NCBI GenBank assembly: GCA_030625775.1
Contig: DAOUQC010000032.1
Coordinates: 1-48,841, forward strand
Source of the DNA: Verrucomicrobiota bacterium
GTDB taxonomy: Bacteria > Verrucomicrobiota > Verrucomicrobiia > Verrucomicrobiales > DEV007
Direction of reading: 5' to 3'
Length of the DNA stretch: 48,841 nt
Position 1 is the first letter of the stretch; each line of letters starts with the position of its first letter. The position numbers and the translations under genes are program-made. Under the pieces are notes generated by a model that worked only from the letters and a program-made list of their open reading frames with translations, ran no database searches and was not told where the DNA came from. Shown in pieces: positions 1-8,656 of the stretch.

Positions 1-44
1 TCCGGCTCCGATTCTGTCATTTAAGGCCAGCGTAAACCACCCCC

Positions 45-64
45 GACAAATATGGAAATTTGTC
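45..64. other. Inverted repeat downstream of the GH25 gene
   Basis: GACAAAT (45-51) and ATTTGTC (58-64) form a 7-bp stem with a 6-nt loop, 42 nt past the stop codon of the minus-strand GH25 gene. No T-run follows on either strand, so it is not a classical intrinsic terminator. It could be a factor-dependent 3' end or chance. Nothing else is visible in positions 1-105. Confidence 0.25.
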
Positions 65-105
65 CTACGATCCCCATCATTTTAAGGTGGTCGAAGCACT
101 TAGCT

Positions 106-900
106 TCAATACCGCGTCGGGATCGAATGGCGCGACCAGAAAGCTTTCAGGCTCGACTTGCTTCCCCGGTAGAGGTTCATCTCCAGCTTCTTGCCCACCC
201 CTTTCACTCCGCGCGGATGCCTCGCTTTTTCAAAGCCGCCCGCATAATCGCCGTAACCCGCGTTGGTGGTATCCCCTGAATATTGCCATACCGTCCAATT
301 GCGGAAAATAGCCGTAGGATTCGGCTTGGCCTTGTAAGCTGAAGTCCACAGCGGACACTTCCTGATCACCCGTTCATCCTCCGCGCTGTGCCGGTCCGAG
401 TGAACCCGCTTATTGAACCAGTTTGGATTCACATAGATCACCGGATACACACCTGTCTGCGCATGAAAACGCCGAATCAATTGTGCCAGAGCCGCCACCG
501 ACATGTGATTCCCCCTACCCACCACATTGTGCTCAAAATCAAATACCACCAGCGTTCTGTAGCGGCCAGCCGGATCATAAGCAATCTGCCTCATGGTAAA
601 ATCGAGTTGCCGCTGAACATTGGTGCCGTTACAAAAGTGATAAGCTCCCCATAAAATATCCGGCCGCCTGCGTGCCTGAGCCGCCCGCCTGCGGTATTTT
701 TCATCTGCCTCGAGCCCTCGCGAAGCCCGATGAATCACTGCCGGAGCCTTGTCCGCCGGAAAGGAGGCAATCGAAGGAATATCATCCCAGTGGGAAAAAT
801 TAGGGAAGGTCGTCGTAGTGGGAGAAAGCGATGACGTCGAAGCACATCCCTGGCAACCAAGAACAATACCAACAATCACAAACAAAACATAATTTCTCAT
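106..900 (-). CDS. GH25-family lysozyme-like lipoprotein
   Basis: A 264-residue exported protein. The N-terminus is a lipoprotein signal, with a hydrophobic stretch ending in a lipobox-like LGCQGC (Cys at about 16 or 19). The rest matches glycoside hydrolase family 25, muramidases that cleave peptidoglycan: WGAYHF (about residue 85), the acidic pair in VVFDFEHN (about 118-125), YPVIYVNPNWF, and a C-terminal LWTSAYKAKP...WTVWQYSG block. The DxE catalytic pair of the family is present. The N-terminal Asp of the usual GIDVSH motif appears to be Asn here (FPNFSH), so activity is plausible but not certain. The Shine-Dalgarno sequence lies inside a tandem heptamer array (copies reading TAGGAGT). 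It could act in wall remodelling; the substrate is inferred from the family. Confidence 0.8.
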   Translation of the reverse strand: MRNYVLFVIVGIVLGCQGCASTSSLSPTTTTFPNFSHWDDIPSIASFPADKAPAVIHRASRGLEADEKYRRRAAQARRRPDILWGAYHFCNGTNVQRQLDFTMRQIAYDPAGRYRTLVVFDFEHNVVGRGNHMSVAALAQLIRRFHAQTGVYPVIYVNPNWFNKRVHSDRHSAEDERVIRKCPLWTSAYKAKPNPTAIFRNWTVWQYSGDTTNAGYGDYAGGFEKARHPRGVKGVGKKLEMNLYRGSKSSLKAFWSRHSIPTRY

Positions 901-954
901 TCCTAACTCCTAACTCCTAATTCTTAATTCTTAATTCTTAATTCTTAACCCCTC
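899..954. repeat. Tandem heptamer array (ATTCTTA family)
   Basis: About seven consecutive 7-nt units in one register: ATTCCTA, ACTCCTA twice, ATTCTTA four times, then a degenerate unit. The array starts at the GH25 start codon, fills the whole 37-nt intergenic gap and runs over the stop codon of the PVC dehydrogenase (938-940), supplying its last codons (Lys-Asn-stop). On the minus strand two units read TAGGAGT, giving repeated Shine-Dalgarno sequences in front of GH25. A related array lies at 3447-3488. Confidence 0.9.
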
Positions 955-3340
955 CCACTTGCAGATACCTCAACAGATCCAGCACCTCCTCTTTTTCCAG
1001 TAGATTGATCAATCCCGGCGGCATTAGCGAAACATTCGGGCCTGCCGGATTGCGGTATTTATCCCCGATCACCCACGAAGGATGAATCATTGACTCCAGC
1101 AAATCACCCAATCCAAAACGACTGCCAACTCCGGTCAAATCCGGCCCCAGCACTGAGCTTGCAGTGGCCTCCATCGACGCCATGCGATGACACATGGCGC
1201 ACTGGGCTTTCAAGTAAGCTGTTTTCCCCTGCTCAAAGGAGCCTTTTCCCAAAGGTTTACCGAGCTCTTTGGAAAAATCTTCCATCGTCCAGGCTTTGAC
1301 AAATTTAGCCGGCTCCGCATTCGCGATTGGCAAAGGTGTTTCAGGCACCGCTTTTTTAAGTTCCTCGACTAAAAGTCCACGTTCTTTTTCACTCATTGCG
1401 GCAGCCGCTTCCTCGCGCAGGGAATCAGCAGCCCGCACGGACCAGCGCCCACCGGGAATCATTTCGAAACGCCGCAAAGCATCCAGATAACGACGGCGTT
1501 TTTCCAGATCCCAGCCATCTTTCACATAACGCGCATAGACCAGATACTGGGACAAATCCCGTGAATCCTCTGTCGCATCGAGCAAAACCAGCGTTCTTTC
1601 CAAAGCCTTCGGCGCTTTCAGATAGATCAACAGCTCGCACAATTCGTGATTCACCCAGGTGGAAACATTTGGATAAAGAGGATCCAGTTGAGCAATGCAA
1701 GCCGCTCTCTCTTCATCCCCCGGCTCCCCCATACGCGTAAAAGCCAGCGCATACACCCGAAGAACCCTCAGCAACGTTTTTTCATCCATTTTGGCCAGCG
1801 GCAGAGTGTTGAGCCCTGCCGTGATTCGCTCTCTCTGCGATGAATCCCCCACTCGAGACAAGGCCAATAATCCCGTTAGTGATCTCGATTCCAGCACTTC
1901 ATCCTGCCACTCCAGGGGGGCTTGATTCTCCAATACAATCCGCGCAGCAAAACGCACCCAACGATCTTCATGATCGATGTTTGCCATTGCCTTTTCCTGC
2001 GCAGCATCCCCTTTCACCTTCTGCAAGGCTTCCAGCTCATGCCTCAACTTACGCAACTGCTCACTCTTCCCCCCATCCCCCGCCTTCACTTCCGCCACCT
2101 TACCTGCCTCTTTTCCAACGTAACTCACCCGGTACAAAGCAGACTGTGTTTTCCTTCCGCCTGTCACAAAATACATCGCTCCGTCCGGACCAAATTCAAA
2201 GTCCGTCACATTCAAAGGTCGCCCTAGAATAAAAGTCTCTTCCTCCCCCACATAAGACGCCCCTTCCGGGCTCATGTGAATCGCCAGAATCCGCCCGTAA
2301 GACCATTCAGCGACATAAAAGGCATTCTGGTATTTTTTCGGGAAATTGCTGCGGTAGCCAAAACCAACTCCCGTTGGAGATCCCAGCCCCACATCATGAA
2401 CTGCGGGCAGGCTGTCCTCATAATAGGCCGGCCATTTGCCCGTCGCCCGTCGCCAGCCATATTCCCCTCCCGGCACGATATGCAAAATACGAGTTGGTTT
2501 GTACCAGGCGGTGCCCGTTTCCCATTCCATATCAGCTTCATACACAAAAGCCTCGCCATCGTGATTGAAATCCATATCCAATTGATTACGCATTCCCGCC
2601 GCCACCAATTCAAAATAACTTCCATCCTTGTCAGTGCGTAAAATATGCCCCGTCGGCACCCGGCCTTCACGTCGATGCCATTCATTGTCCCAGGGATTCG
2701 GAATCAACTGATCCTCCCGCTGGTTCTGGTAGGGTGAATCAAGTTTCAACTTATCCGGCAGTTCCACGCTGTTGCCATGAACCATGTAAATCAATCCGTC
2801 CGGCCCCAGTCGCAGATGATTGCGGCCGTGACCCACACCGCCACCCGTTTTCAACAAAAGTTTTACTTCATCCAACTGATCATCTCCCGTCGTATCCCTT
2901 AGCCGATAAAACCCCTTCGAATCATTCGCATTGACATACAAAGCATCATAAGCCCACAAAAGTCCCCGACATTCCTCCAGCTCCTTATTGATCACCTCGA
3001 CTTTTCCCACTTCACCTTTGCCTAGGGTCATGCGCAACAAACCCTTGTCCTCCATCGCCACGATCACCCGGCCCTTACCGTCAAAAGTCATCCCCACCCA
3101 TGAGTCTTCCGACTCCGTCGCCGCATGCAGCAACTCCACCTTGAATCCCTTCGGAGCAAATATCGTTGAGGCCCCTGTGAGAGCGCCCGCCCTGTCCCTG
3201 CCCGCCATTTTCCAACTTTCGTAGGCCTCCAGTTGAGGAACCGGTGTCTTTGGGCTAGAATCCTCACAGAGCCCTCCCCCCATCGTCACGACCAACACTC
3301 CCAAAGCAATTCCTGTTTTTGTGGGGATTTTGGACTTCAT
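938..3340 (-). CDS. PVC-type membrane-bound dehydrogenase with C-terminal haem c domain
   Basis: About 800 residues. The preferred start is the ATG at 3340, because it gives a clean signal peptide (MKSKIPTKTGIALGVLVVTM); an upstream ATG at 3379 adds 13 residues that would spoil it. The first half is a glucose/sorbosone-dehydrogenase-like beta propeller typical of PVC proteins (GLIYMVHGN, FGPDGAMYFVTGG). A helical HEAT-like middle follows. The C-terminus carries one haem c motif, CAMCH, followed by LGPDLTGVGSRF. It is predicted to be periplasmic, oxidising a sugar or similar substrate and passing electrons to haem c; the substrate is unknown. A second, larger member is at 45457-48841. Confidence 0.85.
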   Translation of the reverse strand: MKSKIPTKTGIALGVLVVTMGGGLCEDSSPKTPVPQLEAYESWKMAGRDRAGALTGASTIFAPKGFKVELLHAATESEDSWVGMTFDGKGRVIVAMEDKGLLRMTLGKGEVGKVEVINKELEECRGLLWAYDALYVNANDSKGFYRLRDTTGDDQLDEVKLLLKTGGGVGHGRNHLRLGPDGLIYMVHGNSVELPDKLKLDSPYQNQREDQLIPNPWDNEWHRREGRVPTGHILRTDKDGSYFELVAAGMRNQLDMDFNHDGEAFVYEADMEWETGTAWYKPTRILHIVPGGEYGWRRATGKWPAYYEDSLPAVHDVGLGSPTGVGFGYRSNFPKKYQNAFYVAEWSYGRILAIHMSPEGASYVGEEETFILGRPLNVTDFEFGPDGAMYFVTGGRKTQSALYRVSYVGKEAGKVAEVKAGDGGKSEQLRKLRHELEALQKVKGDAAQEKAMANIDHEDRWVRFAARIVLENQAPLEWQDEVLESRSLTGLLALSRVGDSSQRERITAGLNTLPLAKMDEKTLLRVLRVYALAFTRMGEPGDEERAACIAQLDPLYPNVSTWVNHELCELLIYLKAPKALERTLVLLDATEDSRDLSQYLVYARYVKDGWDLEKRRRYLDALRRFEMIPGGRWSVRAADSLREEAAAAMSEKERGLLVEELKKAVPETPLPIANAEPAKFVKAWTMEDFSKELGKPLGKGSFEQGKTAYLKAQCAMCHRMASMEATASSVLGPDLTGVGSRFGLGDLLESMIHPSWVIGDKYRNPAGPNVSLMPPGLINLLEKEEVLDLLRYLQVGGVKN

Positions 3341-3446
3341 ACCTACCAGTTTACCTAATGCATAACAGCCAGCAACCAATTCCTAATCCTCATTCCTAAT
3401 TACCTTCGTTCAGTATGCGCCAGCTGTCTCAGCGCTTCCCCCTCCG

Positions 3447-3488
3447 GTTCCTAATTCCCCATTCATAATTCATAATTCATAATCCCCC
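3447..3488. repeat. Tandem heptamer array (ATTCATA family)
   Basis: Three exact ATTCATA copies (3461-3481) with degenerate ATTCCCC and GTTCCTA units before and ATCCCCC after, in the same 7-nt register. Isolated ATTCCTA units occur at 3379-3385 and 3392-3398. The array abuts the start of the first ceramidase-like gene and leaves no recognisable Shine-Dalgarno sequence there. It belongs to the same ATTCNTA family as 899-954, with a different base at position 5. Confidence 0.85.
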
Positions 3489-3489
3489 C

Positions 3490-4920
3490 ATGCGTCCACT
3501 CACCCTAGCCCTCGTCACCTTACTCACCCTCACCGCAAGCATCGCCGCCGCGCCAGCGCCAACACCCTACCTTTGGAAAGCCTCGTCCGTCAGCACCACC
3601 ATCACCCCCGACAAGCCGATGTGGATGGCTGGATACGCTTCCCGCAAAGGCCCCTTCGAAAGCGTGCGTCAGGACCTGCATGCCAAAACACTGGCCCTTG
3701 AAGACGCCGACGGTCAGCGACTGGTCATCGTCACCCTCGATCTGGTGGGTATTCCTCGTTCCCTGCGCGATGCCATAGAAAAACACACCACCACGAAACA
3801 CAAACTCCCTCCAGGCTCCCTGTTACTCAACGCCTCGCACACTCACAGCGGCCCGATGATCCGCAGCTACAAACCGCGGGCAAAAGATCAGCCCGAGCAA
3901 GCCATTTCCTCCAAAATTGCCGCTGAAAACGAACAACAGGTTCTCGATGATGTGCGTGCTTACAACACAAGGCTGGTGAAAAAAATCACTTCCAGTATTG
4001 ACCAAGCCCTCGCTACCCTGGCCCCCGCCCAATTGAAATATTCTTTCGCCCGCTGTGGATTTTCAATGAACCGCCGCAATCCTCAAGCCAATGGTTCATT
4101 CAAAAATTCACCCAATCCGGACGGCCCGGTCGATCAAGCCGTGCCCACCCTGCAGATCTACGATGCCGAAGGAAAAAAACTGAAATCCGTGCTTTTTGGC
4201 TACGCCTGTCACGCTACCACCATGGGGGACATGACGGTTCACGGGGATTGGCCGGGATATGCTCAACAGTATTTTGAAACTGATCACCCCGGCACCGTGG
4301 CGATGTTTATGAACGGTTGCTCCGGCGATCAAAACCCCTATCCCCGTCGCAAAGTGGATTACATGGAAAAACACGGACGCGCCATGGCCACCGCCATCGA
4401 TGCCGCCATCTTCGCCAATCCTGTTCCGGTAAACGGCCCCCTCCGCGCCTTGCTCGACTGGACTCCGGTCGCTTACGATACCCCGCCAACAAAAGCAGAA
4501 CTGCTGAAGCGGCAACTTAGCAAAGACCATTATGAAAAACGCTACGCCACCTTTTTACTCGAGGACCTGAAGCACAATGGCTCGTTTGCCAAAAGTTATC
4601 CCGTCCCGGTACAAGTCATTCGCTTCGGTGACAGCCTCACTCTGGCTGCAATCGGCGGTGAGGTGGTGATCGATTATTCCCACCGTCTGAAAAAAGAACT
4701 CGGCGAAAAAAACAAGGGAGCCATCTGGATCGCCGGCTATTCCAATGATGTGATGTGTTACATTCCCAGCAAACGCGTCGTCAAAGAAGGTGGTTATGAA
4801 GGTGAAACCTCCATGCGCTATGTGCGTAGCAGCATCCACCCAACCACTTGGTCGACAGCCATCGAAGAAACCCTGGTCAAAAAAGTTCACCAACTGAATG
4901 ATCAGCTCCGCTCCAAATAA
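3490..4920 (+). CDS. Secreted ceramidase-like hydrolase, copy 1
   Basis: 476 residues with a signal peptide (cleavage near AAAPAP, residue 20-22). It resembles the N-terminal catalytic domain of neutral/alkaline non-lysosomal ceramidases: NASHTHSGP (about 115-123), GYACHATTMG and HGDWPGYA, then NGCSGDQNP (about 275). The histidines of these motifs bind zinc in the family. It ends near SNDVMCYIPSKR, without the C-terminal immunoglobulin-like domain of full ceramidases. Such short PVC proteins are usually annotated this way, but the true substrate is unknown. Copy 2 follows after 17 nt, so this is a tandem duplication, probably co-transcribed. Confidence 0.8.
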   Translation: MRPLTLALVTLLTLTASIAAAPAPTPYLWKASSVSTTITPDKPMWMAGYASRKGPFESVRQDLHAKTLALEDADGQRLVIVTLDLVGIPRSLRDAIEKHTTTKHKLPPGSLLLNASHTHSGPMIRSYKPRAKDQPEQAISSKIAAENEQQVLDDVRAYNTRLVKKITSSIDQALATLAPAQLKYSFARCGFSMNRRNPQANGSFKNSPNPDGPVDQAVPTLQIYDAEGKKLKSVLFGYACHATTMGDMTVHGDWPGYAQQYFETDHPGTVAMFMNGCSGDQNPYPRRKVDYMEKHGRAMATAIDAAIFANPVPVNGPLRALLDWTPVAYDTPPTKAELLKRQLSKDHYEKRYATFLLEDLKHNGSFAKSYPVPVQVIRFGDSLTLAAIGGEVVIDYSHRLKKELGEKNKGAIWIAGYSNDVMCYIPSKRVVKEGGYEGETSMRYVRSSIHPTTWSTAIEETLVKKVHQLNDQLRSK

Positions 4921-4937
4921 TCCCCCACTTGCATCCC

Positions 4938-6149
4938 ATGAAATCCCTCACCACTTTTTTACTCCTATTTTTCCTATCCACGGTCTCCCGGGCCGCGACG
5001 GAGCCTGATAAAGACGCTGTCTGGAAAGTCGGCGTTGCCACTACCAACATCACCCCCGACCGCCCGATTCGCATGGCCGGATACGGAGGACGGAAAAAAC
5101 CATCCCAAGGCACCGTCGAACCTATCTATGCAAAAGCGATCACCTTCGAAGATGACAAAGGCAAGCGTTCGGTGATGGTCACCCTGGATCTGATCGGAGT
5201 GGTTACCGCCCTCAGAGAAAAAGTGGCCAAGGCCGTCGAAGAAAAATACAAAATTCCAGGTCACGCACTGCTTCTCAACGCCTCTCACACCCACTGTGGA
5301 CCAGCCTATGCCCGGGACGATGCCAAGGACTACTTTGATGCAACGGCAGGAAAAATTATCGCCGCCATCGGTGAGTCAATCAACAATCTCACACCCGCCA
5401 AAATCACCTACAGTCATGCACGTGCCGGTTTTGCCATTAATCGACGTTACCCGAATCCTGCAGGAAAATTCGTCAACAGTCCTTATCCTGAAGGTCCGGT
5501 TGATCACGATGTCCCCGTGCTTCGCATCACCACTACCGATGATAAATTGCGCGCCGTGGTATTCGGCTACGCCTGCCATAATACCACCATGGGCTTCCGC
5601 CAGATTTACGGTGACTACGCCGGTTATGCACAAAAATATTTCGAGCAGGATCATCCCGGCACCACCGCCCTCTTCATGATGGGGTGCGGCGGCGACCAGA
5701 ATCCCTATCCTCGCAGCACCCTCATCCTCGCACAAAAACACGGCCGCAGTCTTGCCATGGCCATCGAAGCGGCACTCGTCACTGAGCAAACACCGGTACT
5801 TGGACCTCTTCACACTTCGATGAAAATGATTGATCTGGAATACACCACCAAAAATCGTGCTCCCCTGAACTACCCCGTGCAAATCATTCAGTTTGGAAAC
5901 GATGTATCACTGATTACCCTCGGCACCGAGGTCGTGATCGATTACTCTCTCAGGATCAAACGCGAACTTGGCAAACGAGGGCCTGCCATCTGGGTGGCTG
6001 GATACTCGAACCTTTACAGCGGCTACATCCCCAGTAAACGTGTCCTTCGCGAAGGAGGTTACGAAGCAAGTCGCCCGTATAAACCAGAGGTTGAAGAACG
6101 CATCATCGCCACCACCCACGAACTGTTTGACCGCTTCAACCCGAAGTGA
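4938..6149 (+). CDS. Secreted ceramidase-like hydrolase, copy 2
   Basis: 403 residues from the ATG at 4938; a TTG nine bases upstream is a less likely start. The signal peptide is MKSLTTFLLLFFLSTVSRAA. It is a close paralogue of copy 1, with NASHTHCGP, GYACHNTTMG, YGDYAGYAQ, MGCGGDQNP and a final YIPSKRVLREGGYE block in the same order. It is about 70 residues shorter than copy 1, mainly in two loops. The conserved His-rich motifs suggest a zinc amidase/hydrolase fold acting in the periplasm. Divergence between the copies may mean different lipid or amide substrates, which is inference. Confidence 0.8.
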   Translation: MKSLTTFLLLFFLSTVSRAATEPDKDAVWKVGVATTNITPDRPIRMAGYGGRKKPSQGTVEPIYAKAITFEDDKGKRSVMVTLDLIGVVTALREKVAKAVEEKYKIPGHALLLNASHTHCGPAYARDDAKDYFDATAGKIIAAIGESINNLTPAKITYSHARAGFAINRRYPNPAGKFVNSPYPEGPVDHDVPVLRITTTDDKLRAVVFGYACHNTTMGFRQIYGDYAGYAQKYFEQDHPGTTALFMMGCGGDQNPYPRSTLILAQKHGRSLAMAIEAALVTEQTPVLGPLHTSMKMIDLEYTTKNRAPLNYPVQIIQFGNDVSLITLGTEVVIDYSLRIKRELGKRGPAIWVAGYSNLYSGYIPSKRVLREGGYEASRPYKPEVEERIIATTHELFDRFNPK

Positions 6150-6186
6150 GAAGGTTCCCCACCGCCACCTCCCTTTTGCCGCCCCG

Positions 6187-6933
6187 ATGCCTGAAGCTAT
6201 TTTAAAAGTTACTGATCTGACCAAGGTCTTTGATGAGTTCAGTGCCGTTGACCACATCTCCTTCGAGATCAAAGCGGGTGAAATCCTGGGCCTGCTTGGA
6301 GTGAATGGTGCAGGCAAGACCACCGCCATCAATATGCTGCTTGGACTGATCACTCCAACTTCCGGGCGCATTGATATTTTTGGCAAAGACCTCGCCCGTC
6401 ACCGGATCGAGGTGCTCAACCGTTCCAATTTCTGCTCGACCTATACCAGCCTGCCCGGCAATCTCTATGTGTGGCAAAACCTGCGGGTGTTCGGCACACT
6501 CTACGGGGTGAAAAACCTCAACCAGCGCATCGATGAAGTTCTCGACTTGCTCGATATGCAACACCTCAAAAACAGTGTCTCCGGCCACCTCTCGGCAGGA
6601 GAGGCCACCCGGCTCAACCTGTGTAAAGCGCTCCTGAACCAACCCGAACTGCTGCTGCTCGATGAACCGACCGCCAGCCTCGATCCTGATATCGCCGACA
6701 AGGTCCGCAGCATCATTCGCCAATATCGGGACGATCACAAAGCCACTATTCTCTATACCTCCCACAATATGCGGGATGTCGAAGAGGTCTGTGACCGCGT
6801 CGTCTTCCTGCACCAGGGAAAGATCATCTACACTGGCACTCCTGATGAAATGGTGAATCACTTTGAAAAAGAAAACCTCGAAGACGTTTTTATACAAATC
6901 GCCCGTAGTGGCGATGTCGTATCTGCCCGATAA
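6187..6933 (+). CDS. ABC transporter ATP-binding protein (ABC-2 exporter)
   Basis: 248 residues from the ATG at 6187 (MPEAILKVTDLTK). The open frame extends upstream, but that part overlaps the ceramidase gene and does not look like protein. Walker A is GVNGAGKTT (about 40-48), the signature is LSAGE in place of LSGGQ (about 138), Walker B is LLLLDEP, and the H-loop is TSHN. It should energise export by the membrane protein encoded 60 nt downstream. The substrate is not evident; polysaccharide, lipid and drug exporters of this class look alike. Confidence 0.9.
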   Translation: MPEAILKVTDLTKVFDEFSAVDHISFEIKAGEILGLLGVNGAGKTTAINMLLGLITPTSGRIDIFGKDLARHRIEVLNRSNFCSTYTSLPGNLYVWQNLRVFGTLYGVKNLNQRIDEVLDLLDMQHLKNSVSGHLSAGEATRLNLCKALLNQPELLLLDEPTASLDPDIADKVRSIIRQYRDDHKATILYTSHNMRDVEEVCDRVVFLHQGKIIYTGTPDEMVNHFEKENLEDVFIQIARSGDVVSAR

Positions 6934-6993
6934 GCCTTCCCCAGCTAATTCTCAAACTTCAAGCCCCCCTTATTCCATCACTCCATCTGCCCT

Positions 6994-7791
6994 GTGAATT
7001 TCCACGTCATCCATGCCCTGGTTCTACGTTACCTCTACTTATACCAGAGAGCGCCCATCCGTATGGTCGAGCTTGCTTTCTGGCCCTTTGTGCAGTTACT
7101 CGTCTGGGGCTACCTCACCAAATATCTTCAAAACAATGCGGGGGGGAATTTCCCCCATACCATCACTTTTCTGATTGGAGCCGTCATCCTCTGGGATATT
7201 CTTTTCCGCGCCCAGCAGGGAGTCGCTATATTTTTCCTCGAAGATGTATGGACCCGGAATTTGCTCAACATCTTCGCCGCCCCGGTTCGAATTTCCGACT
7301 ATCTGCTCTCGACTTTTGTCATCGGCTTTCTGAGAGCTGCCTTTACCGTCACCCTGCTCTGCATTCTTGCCGCCACCCTCTATTCATTTAATGTCACCAC
7401 CTTCAACTGGTACATCGTTCCTTTTTTCGGACACCTGATGATTTTCGGTTGGGCCTTGGGCATGATTTCCACCGCTCTCATCCTGCGTTGGGGACCAGCC
7501 GCCGAATCGCTCGCCTGGGCCGTACCCTTCCTCATTCAGCCCTTTGCAGCAGTCTTCTATCCAGTTTCAGAACTTCCCCAGTGGTTGCAGTGGATCGCCT
7601 GGACTCTGCCCTGCTCCCATATTTTTGAAGGCATGAGGGAAGTTCTGGCACACGGCACCCTGTCCGGTCACAATCTTCTCTGGGCCACCCTGCTCAATGC
7701 CTTTTATCTGCTCGCCGCGGGAGCGCTCTTTACCAAGGTAACAAAAATTGCCCGTCAACGAGGCCTGCTCACTCGTTTTGTATCGCAGTAA
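6994..7791 (+). CDS. ABC-2 type transporter permease
   Basis: 265 residues from a GTG start at 6994; no in-frame ATG occurs until after the first conserved region. About six hydrophobic helices are visible, with the ABC-2 features QRAPIRMVELAFWPFVQLLVWGY at the N-terminus (split here by the first helix) and PFAAVFYPVSELP followed by WTLPCSHIFEGMRE near the C-terminus, as in YadH/NodJ-like permeases. It partners the ATPase upstream. A G7 run lies at 7140-7146 within the gene. Confidence 0.85.
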   Translation: MNFHVIHALVLRYLYLYQRAPIRMVELAFWPFVQLLVWGYLTKYLQNNAGGNFPHTITFLIGAVILWDILFRAQQGVAIFFLEDVWTRNLLNIFAAPVRISDYLLSTFVIGFLRAAFTVTLLCILAATLYSFNVTTFNWYIVPFFGHLMIFGWALGMISTALILRWGPAAESLAWAVPFLIQPFAAVFYPVSELPQWLQWIAWTLPCSHIFEGMREVLAHGTLSGHNLLWATLLNAFYLLAAGALFTKVTKIARQRGLLTRFVSQ

Positions 7792-7918
7792 TCGGCTTGA
7801 GCATCCTGTCCACCCGGGATAAAAATCACCTTGTTATTGCAATATAAACAAAACCCGATATACGCATCGCTTTATTTGTAAGGAATTAATTTAACCCCCG
7901 TCTTACATAATATATAAT

Positions 7919-8518
7919 ATGAAAAATACCTCCACTCTATTTGCATGCACTTTAGCTGCACTGTCATTCACCGCGATACCGGGAAAATCAGAAGAAACAG
8001 CCAAAAATACTGAAACAGTAACAGCACCCGAACCTGCCAAAAAAGCTGCCCCGGCCAAGGCTGCTGAAAAAACAGTCATCGACTACCTCTCGGACAAACT
8101 GGTTGATGCCAATGGCAAAAAAATTGCCCCCGAAGCATTAAAAGGCAAAACTGTCGGTATCTACTTTTCCGCAGAATGGTGCCCTCCCTGCAAACAGTTC
8201 ACACCACTTCTGGTTGATTTCCGCAACAAAAACAAAGATGCATTCGAAGTAGTTTTTGTCAGTTCGGACTCCTCGGAAGCAGAAAAAAAGGATTACATGC
8301 TCAAGGAAAAAATGAAATGGCCTACTCTGGCCGGCGTCGAAAGCCCGGCTGGCGGTATGCTGTCACAGGCTTTTCAAATCCAGGGGATTCCAACATTGAT
8401 CATCATTACTCCCGATGGCACTCCCCTCACTCCCAATGGCCGGGAACACGTCACGATGGATCCCAAAGGGGCCCTTAAAATGTGGCAGGATGCTGCCGCA
8501 AAAATACCCACCAGTTGA
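7919..8518 (+). CDS. Secreted thioredoxin-like (nucleoredoxin/TlpA-type) protein
   Basis: 199 residues. The signal peptide (MKNTSTLFACTLAALSFTA) is followed by an Ala/Lys/Pro-rich linker to about residue 50. The thioredoxin-like domain has the active site AEWCPPCKQF (Cys at about 86 and 89), the VSSDSSEAEKKDY segment and cis-Pro in QGIPTLIII. It is a predicted periplasmic thiol-disulfide oxidoreductase. The gene stands alone, with an AT-rich leader (7860-7918) and a strong terminator after it. No clear Shine-Dalgarno sequence is adjacent to the start. Confidence 0.88.
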   Translation: MKNTSTLFACTLAALSFTAIPGKSEETAKNTETVTAPEPAKKAAPAKAAEKTVIDYLSDKLVDANGKKIAPEALKGKTVGIYFSAEWCPPCKQFTPLLVDFRNKNKDAFEVVFVSSDSSEAEKKDYMLKEKMKWPTLAGVESPAGGMLSQAFQIQGIPTLIIITPDGTPLTPNGREHVTMDPKGALKMWQDAAAKIPTS

Positions 8519-8536
8519 AAACCCAAACCACCCTCT

Positions 8537-8568
8537 GCCGCAGCGATGCCCATCGCTGCGGCTTTTTT
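8537..8568 (+). terminator. Rho-independent terminator
   Basis: A perfect 11-bp GC-rich stem (8537-8547 with 8552-8562) closes a 4-nt loop (GCCC) and is followed by six T (8563-8568). It lies 18 nt after the stop codon of the thioredoxin-like gene. It is the clearest intrinsic terminator in the window. Confidence 0.95.
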
Positions 8569-8656
8569 ATTTTCGCACTTGTTCCCTATCCGCTCTCCCA
8601 AATCATTTGCGCATCCATCCGAGTCCATGCATCCTTGCTAGCTCACTGCTATCATC

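Noticed and set aside
5968-6186. Upstream extension of the ABC ATPase frame
   Set aside because: It overlaps the end of the ceramidase-like gene and gives non-family sequence; the family N-terminus begins at the ATG at 6187.
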